A model generated the notes under the pieces. The model did not search any database. It was given only the letters and a program-made list of their open reading frames with translations, and was not told where the DNA came from. From assembly GCA_963700865.1 (NCBI GenBank), contig CAVOZC010000001.1:372001-436000 (forward strand): DNA of 64,000 bases. Direction: 5' to 3'. Origin of the DNA: CAVOGJ01 sp963700865. GTDB lineage: Bacteria; Planctomycetota; Planctomycetia; Pirellulales; Pirellulaceae. Position numbers and translations under genes: made by a program. Positions 1-9,123 of this stretch are shown piece after piece (the stretch's first letter is position 1; each line of letters starts with the position of its first letter).

Positions 1-1037
1 GCGAAAGCAGCCGTATCGCCGGGCGGCAGCAACCGCGCCGAAAGGCGATCCTGCAGGTAATCTGGGAGGTCCCCAATTCGACTGGACACGATCGGCAGGC
101 CGCACGCCATGTATTCAAAAACCTTGAGCGGCGAGAAGTAGAATTCATCCAGCGGAGGATACGGGGCGACGGCAATGTCGACCTGCGAGAGGTACTCCGG
201 TACCTGACGGTGCGGGAGCTTTCCCGTGATGCGCGTCGCCTCGACGGCTGGTCCCAGGTGGTCGAGTAACTGCTCTTTCGCCGATCCGTCACCGACGACG
301 AGCAGCCGGGCGCGGGGGTGCGTTTCGTGAAATTGGCGAAAAGCAGCACCCAATACGTCCATGCCATGCCAGGGACGGAGGGTTCCGATAAAACCGATCG
401 TACAGCCTGCTTTGGTGTCGTGCACGCGCCTCGCGGCCCGCGCGAGGATCGTCCGGCGGGCTGCGACAAACGTTTTTGGTTCAACGGCGTTCGGCACAAC
501 GAAGACTTTGCTTGAAGTCGTAAAGTCAGCCACATGCCTTGCGACAAACCGGGACACAGCCAATACCCGGCGAGCCGCCCGCATGGCCACGGCGGTGGAT
601 GCCTGTGCCTGGTCGAGATCAACCAGGCCCCGATGCCGCGCCTGCTCCGCAAGCAAGGGTGCGTTGACTTCCAGTAGTGAGGGCACGCCCGCGTCCGCGG
701 CGAACTGCATCGCTGCATGGCTCCATAACGCGTATCGCTCATAAACCAGGTCGTAGGCGGGTTGCCGTTCCAATGCCAGTCGCAGCCGCCGGTTGCCAGA
801 CAGCAATGCCTGTTCCCGCTGCGCGAGGTCGTTTTCCCTCTTCCGATCGTGTTCCAACCAATGAACTCGGACCCGCTGCAGTTCGCCGGTGGCGACTCCT
901 CCCAGGCGAGTCGCGAACAGGTCGACCTGAAAGCCGCGACGCAGCATGGCCTTGAGCATCGACTGCACATGCACGGAACAACCCTTATTTCCGAACACGG
1001 GGACGCCCGGATCGGTACAAACGTAGGCGACGCGCAT
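1..1037 (-). CDS. Glycosyltransferase family 4, C-terminus beyond window edge
   Basis: The minus strand is open from an ATG at 1037 to the window edge (about 345 codons visible). The protein starts MRVAYVCTDPGVPVFGNKG, a Rossmann-type N-terminus of GT-B enzymes. Further on it has IGTLRPWHGMD at the start of the second Rossmann domain and FSPLKVFEYMACGLPIV, the nucleotide-sugar-binding E-x7-E region of family GT4. It should transfer a sugar from an NDP-sugar to a surface glycan or lipid; donor and acceptor cannot be told. The start overlaps the stop of the upstream GT4 gene (TGATG), so the two are translationally coupled. No frame break is visible. Confidence 0.88.
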   Translation of the reverse strand, partial: MRVAYVCTDPGVPVFGNKGCSVHVQSMLKAMLRRGFQVDLFATRLGGVATGELQRVRVHWLEHDRKRENDLAQREQALLSGNRRLRLALERQPAYDLVYERYALWSHAAMQFAADAGVPSLLEVNAPLLAEQARHRGLVDLDQAQASTAVAMRAARRVLAVSRFVARHVADFTTSSKVFVVPNAVEPKTFVAARRTILARAARRVHDTKAGCTIGFIGTLRPWHGMDVLGAAFRQFHETHPRARLLVVGDGSAKEQLLDHLGPAVEATRITGKLPHRQVPEYLSQVDIAVAPYPPLDEFYFSPLKVFEYMACGLPIVSSRIGDLPDYLQDRLSARLLPPGDTAAF

Positions 1038-2257
1038 CAGCCTTGCTCCTGTGGGACAAGCCGCCGACGATCGATACACGTGGCAAAAATCGAGCGAATT
1101 TGCTGTGACGTCACATCGGCATCACACAATTCTTCCATCGTCCGCCGTGCGGCACGCGCCATGCGATCGCGTAGTTGCTGCGAATCGAGGCAACGCTGCA
1201 AAGCCGCGGCCAGGGCTGGCGGTGACGCCTCAGGCACCAGCAATCCCGTCACGTCATGATCAATGACTTCGGGAATGCCCGTCACGGGAGTAGCGACACA
1301 GGGCGTGCCCAGCGCCATCGACTCGAGCAGGACCGTCGGCAAGCCGTCCCGATCCCCATCTTTTCCGACGATACAGGGAGCCGCCAGCACGGTGGCCTGG
1401 CGGACGATGCCTATCAGCGCCGCCTGCGGGATCGGGCCCGTCAAGGTCACGATCCCTTCCAAACCACGCGCGGCAATCAACCGCCGGAGAGCCGCTTCCT
1501 GATCTCCTCCTCCCACAATACGGCATGTGAAACGGACGCCACTGGCACGAAGCAACTGACAGGCCTCGATAAGATCCGCAAAGCCTTTTTTTTCCACGAG
1601 GCGGCCTACGGCTACGATCTCTCGCGTCTGCTCACGCTCGGCGTGAAACGGAAACTCTGCCAGATCCAATCCGTTATACACGCGATGCACGCGGGTCTCG
1701 GGCAAGCCATAGTTTTGACACAAATGAGCGACATTAAACTGACTGACCGTGATGACCGCAGCCGCGTCGGCCAGCTTTTCGTGGAGATCGGCCGGATCGA
1801 CCGAATCATGAAAGATATCCTTGGCGTGAGCGGTCAAAGAGAAGGTAATCCCGGCGATACCGGCCGCCAGTCGCGCCACGGTGGCCGGCAGCGTCGCGAA
1901 ATGCGCATGCAGATGATTGATTCCCCTACGTCGAATTTCCTCGGCCAACTGCATGGCCTGAAAGACGCTGACAATATCCGCATGATGTTCCTCGGCAAGC
2001 ACAGCCCACAAGTTGGGAAAGTCTTGGGCCGTCTGCCGCATCTGATTCCACACGCAAGAGGATTTGGGCCGCCCTGACGCGAGTTGTGTCAGCGGAGCCC
2101 GCACCCGGGCCAGTCGGTCCTGAAAATGCGTGTCGTTACAAGGACGGATCGAGAAGATGTGGACGTCCAGTCCTGCCGCTTCGTGGGCTAGGATCTCGTT
2201 GACGATAAACGTCTCGGAAAAACGCGGATACCGTTTGACAACGTAACCAATTTTCAT
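1037..2257 (-). CDS. Glycosyltransferase family 4 (WcaL/exopolysaccharide type)
   Basis: 406 residues, starting MKIGYVVKRYPRFSETFIVNE, the typical opening of colanic-acid/exopolysaccharide GT4 enzymes of the WcaL type. HLHAHFATLPATVA and LTAHAKDIF lie in the N-terminal domain; VGRLVEKKGFADLIEA opens the C-terminal domain. GDRDGLPTVLLESMALG carries the E-x7-E-like nucleotide-sugar site. It is cytoplasmic and probably adds a hexose during surface polysaccharide assembly. It is followed by a second GT4 gene with a one-base overlap and preceded by a MurG-like transferase 46 bp upstream. The linkage made cannot be inferred. Confidence 0.9.
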   Translation of the reverse strand: MKIGYVVKRYPRFSETFIVNEILAHEAAGLDVHIFSIRPCNDTHFQDRLARVRAPLTQLASGRPKSSCVWNQMRQTAQDFPNLWAVLAEEHHADIVSVFQAMQLAEEIRRRGINHLHAHFATLPATVARLAAGIAGITFSLTAHAKDIFHDSVDPADLHEKLADAAAVITVSQFNVAHLCQNYGLPETRVHRVYNGLDLAEFPFHAEREQTREIVAVGRLVEKKGFADLIEACQLLRASGVRFTCRIVGGGDQEAALRRLIAARGLEGIVTLTGPIPQAALIGIVRQATVLAAPCIVGKDGDRDGLPTVLLESMALGTPCVATPVTGIPEVIDHDVTGLLVPEASPPALAAALQRCLDSQQLRDRMARAARRTMEELCDADVTSQQIRSIFATCIDRRRLVPQEQG

Positions 2258-2303
2258 TTGTGGCCTCGGCGGTATGTGTTCATAGCGGTGTCTTCGATGG
2301 GAC

Positions 2304-3638
2304 TTACCCCGCTTGATGCGCGGGGCTTAGTGCCTCGGACGCGTCCGCCGCGGCCAACAAGTCGGGCCGGCTGAGAAGCGACGCAAGCAAAGTCGGGATG
2401 GTCTGCAAACCGTCAAGTTTGGGTCGCTCGACCGTGGCGCCTTTACGCCGATCACCGTGCGGACCATCCTGCAACCATTGCGTGAGCGATTCCGGGCAGA
2501 GTTCCGTGGGGGCCAGCCAATCGAGCCAGCCTCGTTGCTGAAAACGTTCGGCACGAATCTTCTGCTCCTGCCGAGGGTAAACACGAGGTACGATGAGGGC
2601 CGGTTTGTCAAAAGAAACCACCGACAGCATTGAGTTGTAGCCGCCCATACAGATGACGCGGGCCACGTCGGGCACCAACAAATCGGCGTCGGGTACATGG
2701 CGCAGAACTCGCATGTCGGAGCGGCTGGCCGCCGCCATCTTCAGCTCTCCATGTTCCCGCGCATCCATCAACGGGCCGGTGACCAGCAAGCCCCGCATGC
2801 CTGACGGCAATTCTGCGCCGACAAATGCCCGGGCCAGTTCCCCTCCGTCCTGGCCTCCCCCCACCATGCAAAGCACTGTTTGTGACAAATCACCCAGCGA
2901 ATCACGCCAAGCCACATGAGCGGCTGGAGCGAACTTCAATCGTTCCTGCTGATCGAAGTAGCCGGTGTAGCGGACAAGTTGTTGCAGCTCGGGCCAGCCA
3001 TAGGCGGAAATCGGATCGAATACCGCCGGGTCCCCATAAACCCAGATTTCGTCATAGGTTTCGCGGATATACTCGACATAGCCATGGCCACGCCATTCCC
3101 GGGCGACGCGGGCCGGAGTATCGAGAATGTCCCGCAAACCAAATACGATGCGTGTTCCTTGCTCCCGCAGCAGAGGCAGCACCATCTCGAGTTCGCCGTG
3201 CAAGCCCTTGGGAACCTTGTCGACGATCATCAGGTCTGGCGCCATCGTCAGCAGAGCGCTTCTCAGCGTCTGCGCACGAATGTCGGAAACCAGGTCGGAC
3301 GGCAATCTCAGACCACGCGGGCGGTAGTCATCGTTGGCGTGTTTGGTGAAGGAGGGCAACGTGAGGCAATCAACACCACTGCCATTCGTGAAAGCAGTGG
3401 CTTCATGCACGCCGCAGATCAGCAACGATGTGGCATGGATTGGCGCTCGGGAAAGCGACTGTGCCATCAGGAGATTGCGACGAACATGCCCCACACCCAT
3501 GGCGTCGTGAGAATAGAGGGCAATCTTGATCGGCGCGGCGGAGGAGTGGCTATGATGGCTATTCGGGGTGGGGGCGAGATCGGCCCGCAATCGCACACCA
3601 CTTGCAGTTCTGGCCGCTGGCGATGACTTGCGCTTCAT
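2304..3638 (-). CDS. MurG/GT28-like glycosyltransferase (COG4671 type)
   Basis: 444 residues. After about 35 low-complexity residues the protein has IALYSHDAMGVGHVRRNLL, the glycine/His-rich N-terminal loop of GT28/MurG-like enzymes annotated as predicted glycosyl transferases (COG4671). DLMIVDKVPKG and RIVFGLRDILD follow; the C-terminal part has VLCMVGGGQDGG and VICMGGYNSMLSVVSFDKPAL, the GGYNS nucleotide-sugar site. The ATG overlaps the stop of the HEAT gene (ATGA, 3635-3638). It belongs to the same polysaccharide operon as the two GT4 genes downstream. The acceptor is unknown. Confidence 0.85.
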   Translation of the reverse strand: MKRKSSPAARTASGVRLRADLAPTPNSHHSHSSAAPIKIALYSHDAMGVGHVRRNLLMAQSLSRAPIHATSLLICGVHEATAFTNGSGVDCLTLPSFTKHANDDYRPRGLRLPSDLVSDIRAQTLRSALLTMAPDLMIVDKVPKGLHGELEMVLPLLREQGTRIVFGLRDILDTPARVAREWRGHGYVEYIRETYDEIWVYGDPAVFDPISAYGWPELQQLVRYTGYFDQQERLKFAPAAHVAWRDSLGDLSQTVLCMVGGGQDGGELARAFVGAELPSGMRGLLVTGPLMDAREHGELKMAAASRSDMRVLRHVPDADLLVPDVARVICMGGYNSMLSVVSFDKPALIVPRVYPRQEQKIRAERFQQRGWLDWLAPTELCPESLTQWLQDGPHGDRRKGATVERPKLDGLQTIPTLLASLLSRPDLLAAADASEALSPAHQAG

Positions 3639-4198
3639 GACTGTACCTTTTTTAGTGCCGCCGCGGCCACCTTGCGGATGCGCTCTTCATCATCAAGCGT
3701 GCGTTTTTGCAGCGCCGCCACGACCTCAGGCAAGTCGGACTCGACGTTGCCAAGCGCCTTGACCGCGTAATAGCGGACCTTGGCCTTCTCGTCCCCGGTG
3801 GCAACGATCAGCGGATCGACGGCCAATTCGGCGGCCTTGCCAATATTTCCGAGCGCCTTGGCAGCGTAGTAGCGAATTTGTGCGTCTTCGTCCGCCAAGG
3901 CCTCTCCCAAATGGGTGACTGCCGGCCCGGCCTTCTCTTCCAATTTGGCCAGAGCTTTAACGCATCGATAGCGAACTTTCACGGACGGATCGTTCAGCCC
4001 GGTAATTAATTCGGATAGGTGCTCGATAGCCAGATCGGCTCGATCCTCAAGCGTCTTGGCGGCGGCATAACGTTCGTCGGCGTCGGCAGACGATAGCTGG
4101 CTCGCCGACCTCCGCAGCTCCTCGGACCGCGACCCGCAACCGAGCGTCACCGCCACCCAGCAGAGTACCCATAACAACCTTCCCAGCGAGCGTTTCAT
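3635..4198 (-). CDS. HEAT-repeat lipoprotein
   Basis: 187 residues. MKRSLGRLLWVLCWVAVTLGC is a lipoprotein signal with the lipobox cysteine at residue 21. The rest is about four HEAT/PBS-lyase-type helical repeats: KVRYRCVKALAKL, QIRYYAAKALGNIG and KVRYYAVKALGNV show the 37-residue period. Such repeats are protein-binding scaffolds; no catalytic residues are visible. Both ends overlap neighbours by ATGA (with the DUF1559 gene upstream and the MurG-like gene downstream), so it is embedded in the glycosyltransferase operon and may act as an envelope scaffold there. Confidence 0.85.
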   Translation of the reverse strand: MKRSLGRLLWVLCWVAVTLGCGSRSEELRRSASQLSSADADERYAAAKTLEDRADLAIEHLSELITGLNDPSVKVRYRCVKALAKLEEKAGPAVTHLGEALADEDAQIRYYAAKALGNIGKAAELAVDPLIVATGDEKAKVRYYAVKALGNVESDLPEVVAALQKRTLDDEERIRKVAAAALKKVQS

Positions 4199-5084
4199 AG
4201 GCTTCCTGGCTCCACGATCTGGCCATCGTTCCGTTCTCCCAACCGTTGAAAGACATCCTCATCGATGTCGTACGCGATGCTTTGGACCGAACCGTCCGCC
4301 AGCACGGCGTTGATGGCAGTGGCGTGGGAACTTCCAAACCGCTTATCACCGTCATCGTCGTCATCTAGTTCAAAAAAGTTGCGCCGCGGACCTCGGTCCG
4401 TTCTTCGCAGAGTGTCCGCATTCCAGCCCACGGCGTAACCTTCGTTGTCATCGCGCTGCTCCTGGCCCAGAAACGCCAGATTTAACCGCTTGTCGGCGGC
4501 GAGCAGCGTATGCGTCAGCCCATCCTTGACACGTGCTGCCGATAAGGGCTTGTATCGCTGCATAATGCCGGTTCCCTCTCGATTACTTGCCGCATAATCA
4601 CACAACGCGCGAGTCACCGTTGTTCCCGTTAACGGCGGGAGGAAATTGTCGCGAGTAACAATCGTCTGTGGACTTCGGCGCGTGGGGCAAAAGAAGACGG
4701 GATCGGCATAGGCCACGGCCGCCAAGGGTCCCTGATCGACCACGGCCTGCGCTTCCAGATACGGGAGGATTTGAAAACCCCATCCTGCGCCTGCCTGGCA
4801 CCCGTCGCCGGGACACCCTGTACATAAGTGGGTGGGTCAAACCAATTGTGCCCGCCACTCGGAAACACGCGGTGGGCAGCCAGATGGCCGTGAAAGGCCA
4901 AACCGATCTGCCGCAGGTGGTTGGTACATTCAGCGCGGCGAGCCGCCTCGCGGGCCGCCTGGACCGCCGGCAGCAAAAGGGCAACCAGAACGCCGACGAT
5001 CGCGATTACGACCAGCAATTCCACCAGGGTAAATCCGCTATTCACTCTCGAAATGTAAGTCCGGCGATGATAGGTTGATCTCAT
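4195..5084 (-). CDS. DUF1559 pseudopilin-like protein, one frameshift
   Basis: The start at 5084 gives MRSTYHRRTYISRVNSG followed by FTLVELLVVIAIVGVLVALLLPAV, a type IV pilin-like prepilin cleavage site and helix, then AVQAAREAARRAECTNHLRQIG, diagnostic of DUF1559 proteins, which are greatly expanded in planctomycetes. The frame breaks near 4785-4800: upstream reads PATGARQAQ, and downstream another frame reads GWGFQILPYLEAQAVV, the expected continuation. The tail has ATAINAVLADGSVQSIAYDID and ends at 4195. One base restores a roughly 295-residue protein. Role presumed extracellular; exact function unknown. It heads the glycosyltransferase operon. Confidence 0.82.
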
Positions 5085-5479
5085 GGCAGTCGCCGTTCGA
5101 AGGCACTGGATAAGGAAAGGCCGCTGAAGAAACGTGGATGTGTCCGCCGGGATATGAGTCAAATCCGTATTGCCCTGCCGCCATCTTTGACCGTTTTTTT
5201 TGAAAAAAAGACATCTTGCGTGGAAATATGTCTCCCCCTGGCCTGTCGACCCCAGATGCGAACGGTTTGGAGGAGCCCTACCCGAAAATGACTTTCGCGG
5301 TTTCGCTGGCGTCACGATCGGAGCGGAGCGTCAGCCAGTGAAACCATCGGCGGCGGCGGAAAGTCGCCAAAGCGGCACCCGGCGGGCACCAGCAGATAGC
5401 TGGCGACGAGAAAGCCGGCGAGAGTTTCTTTGAATTTCTGGCGGATGGCAAAGCACCATTCGGCTCTACCCTACGAACC
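5085..5479. promoter_or_regulatory. Intergenic region between divergent operons
   Basis: 395 bp separate the minus-strand DUF1559/glycosyltransferase operon from the plus-strand ECF sigma gene, so it should hold two divergent promoters. It contains an AT tract (eight T then seven A around 5193-5209) inside otherwise GC-rich DNA. I see no convincing -35/-10 pair, hairpin terminator or small gene. Confidence 0.4.
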
Positions 5480-6097
5480 ATGCAAGACGAAGAAGTCCCA
5501 AGAACGCAGGCGGACGCCCTGGGCGGCTCGGACCACGTGCTGCTCAAGCGCTTTCGCGCCGGCGAACAGGACGCCGCGACGGAACTATTTCTCAAGTATG
5601 GGGCGCGGCTGCGGGCCTTGGCACGTACGCATACCTCCGCCACGCTCGCGTCGCGATTCGACCCCGAGGACGTCGTCCAGTCGGTCTTCCGCACTTTTTT
5701 CCGGAGGGCCGCGACGGGACTATACGACGTGCCGGCCGGCGACGAGCTGTGGCAATTGTTACTGGTCCTGGCACTCAACAAAATCAGAAAGCTGGCCACC
5801 CATCATCGAGCCCAAAAACGCGACGTGACCAAGACAGACAGCGGACACGATCTGGCTTACTACGCAAGTGGCGATCATCAACAGGCATCGTTGGAGGTGT
5901 TAAAGGTCGTCCTGGATGATTTTCTGGACAGCCTGCCGGCAACCCAGGCCGAGGTCGCCAGGTATCGCATGGAAGGCTATCAAATCGATGAAATAGCCGA
6001 GAAAACGCAACGGTCCAAACGCACGATCGAACGAGTCCTCAATGGCATGCGAGCACAATTGTTGCAGCAACTCGAAGTTGAGGACGGCCCATTTTAG
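5480..6097 (+). CDS. ECF-type RNA polymerase sigma factor
   Basis: 205 residues. Region 2 is DHVLLKRFRAGEQDAATELF through FDPEDVVQSVFRTFF (core binding and -10 recognition). Region 4 is LPATQAEVARYRMEGYQIDE plus IAEKTQRSKRTIERVLNGM, a helix-turn-helix for the -35 element. This is the planctomycete ECF type that sits beside a Ser/Thr kinase; the kinase starts 9 bp after this stop codon. It probably directs transcription of envelope or stress genes, with activity set by the adjacent kinase; that link is inferred from gene order only. Confidence 0.9.
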   Translation: MQDEEVPRTQADALGGSDHVLLKRFRAGEQDAATELFLKYGARLRALARTHTSATLASRFDPEDVVQSVFRTFFRRAATGLYDVPAGDELWQLLLVLALNKIRKLATHHRAQKRDVTKTDSGHDLAYYASGDHQQASLEVLKVVLDDFLDSLPATQAEVARYRMEGYQIDEIAEKTQRSKRTIERVLNGMRAQLLQQLEVEDGPF

Positions 6098-6105
6098 GAT
6101 GCACG

Positions 6106-8913
6106 ATGTCATCTGTGATTGCCAACTCCCCGCGTATCGACGAGTCGATTGATCGCTTCGAAGAGGCGTGGAATCTCCGCACGACCAGCCCGCCCGAGGT
6201 GCGCACATTCCTGCCGGAAGGCGACGCTGCTGAACGAGGGGCCGCGCTGACCGAGTTACTTCGCGTTGACATGGAACGCCGGTGGGACAGCGAAATGCGG
6301 CGGACCTTTGACGACTATCTCCGCGAGTTTCCCGAGCTATCGATGGACGGACGGTCCGACCTGGCGTTCGAGGAGTACCGCCATCGTATCGAGCAGGGCG
6401 AGCAAATTCGTCCGGACGATTATCGAAGCAGGTTCGGAGTGGATATCAATCACTGGCCCCGCTTGGGCGACAAGGAAGGCGAGACACACGCCCTGCGTGC
6501 CGCGAACGAATCGACGTTTGATATTCTGACCCAAGATGCGGAGCGCTTGGTTGCCTCGATCGAATCTTTCCCGGTCGCGGGCGATGCGTTCGGCGATTTT
6601 CGGATCATCGAGCCCTTGGGGGAAGGCAAGTTTTCCCGCGTCTATCTAACGCAACAGGGCGAATTGGCCGGCCGCAGGGTGGTGCTGAAAGTCTCGGGCG
6701 AACTGTGGTCCGAATCGGAAAAGCTGGCTCGGCTGCAACACACGCACGTCGTGCCTGTCTATTCCGTCCATCGCGTCGGTCCCCTGCAGGCAATCTGCAT
6801 GCCGTTTCTCGGACGCGACACGCTGGACAAGGTCCTGCGACGCGAGCGAGAACGGCAAACCGAACCGTCGCCGGCCGCCCGCCGGCGGACTGCGGCCGAG
6901 GAAGCCCGGATCGCCGGTTTTACGGCAAAACTTGCGGATGCGCTCGAACATGCACATCGTCGAGGCATCCTGCATCGCGACCTGAAACCGGCCAATGTGC
7001 TGGTCAGTGATGAGGGGGAGCCGCTGATCCTCGACTTTAATTTGTCGGAGAATCTGGTGGTGGGTGGCGCGACATCGTTGCTGGTTGGCGGCACCCTGCC
7101 CTACATGGCACCAGAGCATCTGCAAGCGGTCCTCTCTCGGGACGCATTGGGACCAGGATGTGACATCTACTCTTTGGGGGTCATGCTCTACGAAATGCTG
7201 GTCGGAGAGTTGCCGTTCACGCGTCATGAGGGCAATTTCCTGGACGCCGTCACTCGCATGATTCGCGATCGCAAGTCGGATAGGCGGTGGCAATCCAAGT
7301 TGCGAGCTGCGGCCTCGCCGGATATGGCAGCGATCGTGGAAAAAGCACTCGCGCCCGACGTGGCCCACCGTTACCCATCGGCCGCCCACTTGCGCGACGA
7401 TCTGCGGCGGCACATGGACTCGCAAGCGTTGATCCATGCTCCCAACAAGTCGCCGACCCAAACGCTCAGCAAATGGGCTCGTCGTCATCGACACCGCCTC
7501 ACCGTCGGCTGGATCGCCTCGACCGCGGTGATCCTGCTCGCCATCGCGGGGTCGGTCGCCGGTCTGCAAATCCAACGCAATCGCGCCCTGCAGTCCGCAG
7601 CCACCGCGGCAGAATTCGCCCGCGAATTCGCCGCGCTGCGAATGGAACTTGCCTTGCCCGGCGCCGCCCCCGACCTGACCTCCGTAGCGGTCGACCGGGC
7701 CGCCGCGGCCTTGGCGATGGTGTCCGCGGACGAGCCGGGCAACGCCTGGCACGGGACTTCTCCTTATCGCGAATTGGCCGAGCCGCCGGCACGTGAGCTG
7801 GACCGTCAAGTCAACGAATTGCGTTATCTGCTGCAGGCCGAGCGGCGAGCCACCGAACACGGCGCCGAGCATGTTGGCGACCTCCCGGTCGTCCGGGCGC
7901 TGGAGCAAATGCAGCGGTCCGAATACGCCCAGGCGCGAGACACGCTGAACACGGCGACGCAGACGGACCCATCCGATCCCGTCCTCTGGCTGCTGCTTGG
8001 TGATTGCCAGGCGGCCGAGGAGGATTGGTCGCTGGCGGAAGAAAGCTTTACCCGCTGCCTGGCGCTGGCTCCCGCATCACCCGTCGCCTACTTTCATCGC
8101 GGTCTGTCACGCATGTATCGGCAGGCGTATGCGCCGGCCATCCGCGACTTTCGCGCCTTCCTTCGCTTACGCCCGCAGTCGTATAGTGGACTGCTGAACC
8201 GGGCCATCGCCTATCGCAAGTCGGGGCAACTGGAACTGGCGTTGGCGGACATCGATGCCGCGATTGGATGCGAGCAACCGGGTTGCCGTGCTTATCTCGT
8301 CCGATCGGGCATCCAGGCAGCCTTGGGAGCAGCCGAACTGGCCGAGGCCGATCGGCTGGCCGGCCTCGCGCTTCGCCCCCGCGATGCGGATGGCTGGGCA
8401 GCGCGGGAGAAGTCCAGATCGATACCGACGTCACCGCGGCCATCCACGACTTGAGGGAGGCCCTCCGACTGGCGCCTGCCCATCGAGGAGCCCTGCAGAA
8501 TCTGGCACACATTTACGCGGATGTGGCACCCGATGCAGAGCAAGCGGCAGCCATTTTGGAGCAATGGGAAGCCCATTATCCCCGTGATCCACTCGCTCCG
8601 GCCGCCCGCGCCGTGTTGGCCGCGCGGGACGGGGAGATCGACGCCGCCCGGACCCATATCGAGACGGCCCTGGCTCGTCGACAGGACGCGACCACGCACT
8701 ACCAGGTGGCCTGCGCGCTGGCCCTGTTACGCGCGGGGGGCCCCCGAACCAGGCCCCCTGGAAGCGGAATGCATCGCGATGATGCAGGCCTGCCTGCGAC
8801 AGGATCCGCAGTGGTTTCGCGTCGCGGCGACGGACCCGGATTTTGCGAACATGATGGAAAACAAGGAATTTCGACGCCTCCTGGGGGCCGCCAACGTACT
8901 TGGGCAGCCCTGA
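6106..8913 (+). CDS. Ser/Thr protein kinase with TPR tail, two frameshifts
   Basis: The kinase domain starts near residue 164 with FRIIEPLGEGKFSRVYL (glycine loop), then VVLKVSG (lysine), HRDLKPAN (catalytic loop, about residue 290) and LILDFNLSENL, where the metal-binding DFG is DFN. A transmembrane helix follows near residues 465-487, then TPR repeats (VAYFHRGLSRMYRQAYAPAI and similar). The frame is lost near 8405 (missing G) and near 8740 (extra G in a G run); the other frames continue VQIDTDVTAAIHDLREAL and then FANMMENKEFRRLLGAANVL before the stop at 8913. The repaired protein is about 935 residues. Partner: the ECF sigma gene upstream. Confidence 0.86.
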
Positions 8914-9123
8914 AAAATGGGCCGATCTTTGGCGAAAAAGGACAAACGAGCGGATAAACTGAGTTGGTTGGCGGATGACAGCACCCATTCGGGCTCTTCC
9001 CACAAGGATCGGCCCGCGTCGGACGAGAGGCGTAGCTCGTGCGACGACGGACTTATCCGGGATGAAAATCAGGCAAACCGGCGGTGGCCCGGCGCAGTCA
9101 CCGGTCAGGAATTGAAACCACGC

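Noticed and set aside
6646..7908. 420-codon minus-strand frame opposite the first kinase
   Set aside because: Shadow of the GC-rich kinase gene; the plus strand has all kinase motifs.
8457..8913. Separate genes downstream of the first kinase
   Set aside because: Both frames continue the TPR repeats of the kinase and are explained by two one-base breaks near 8405 and 8740.
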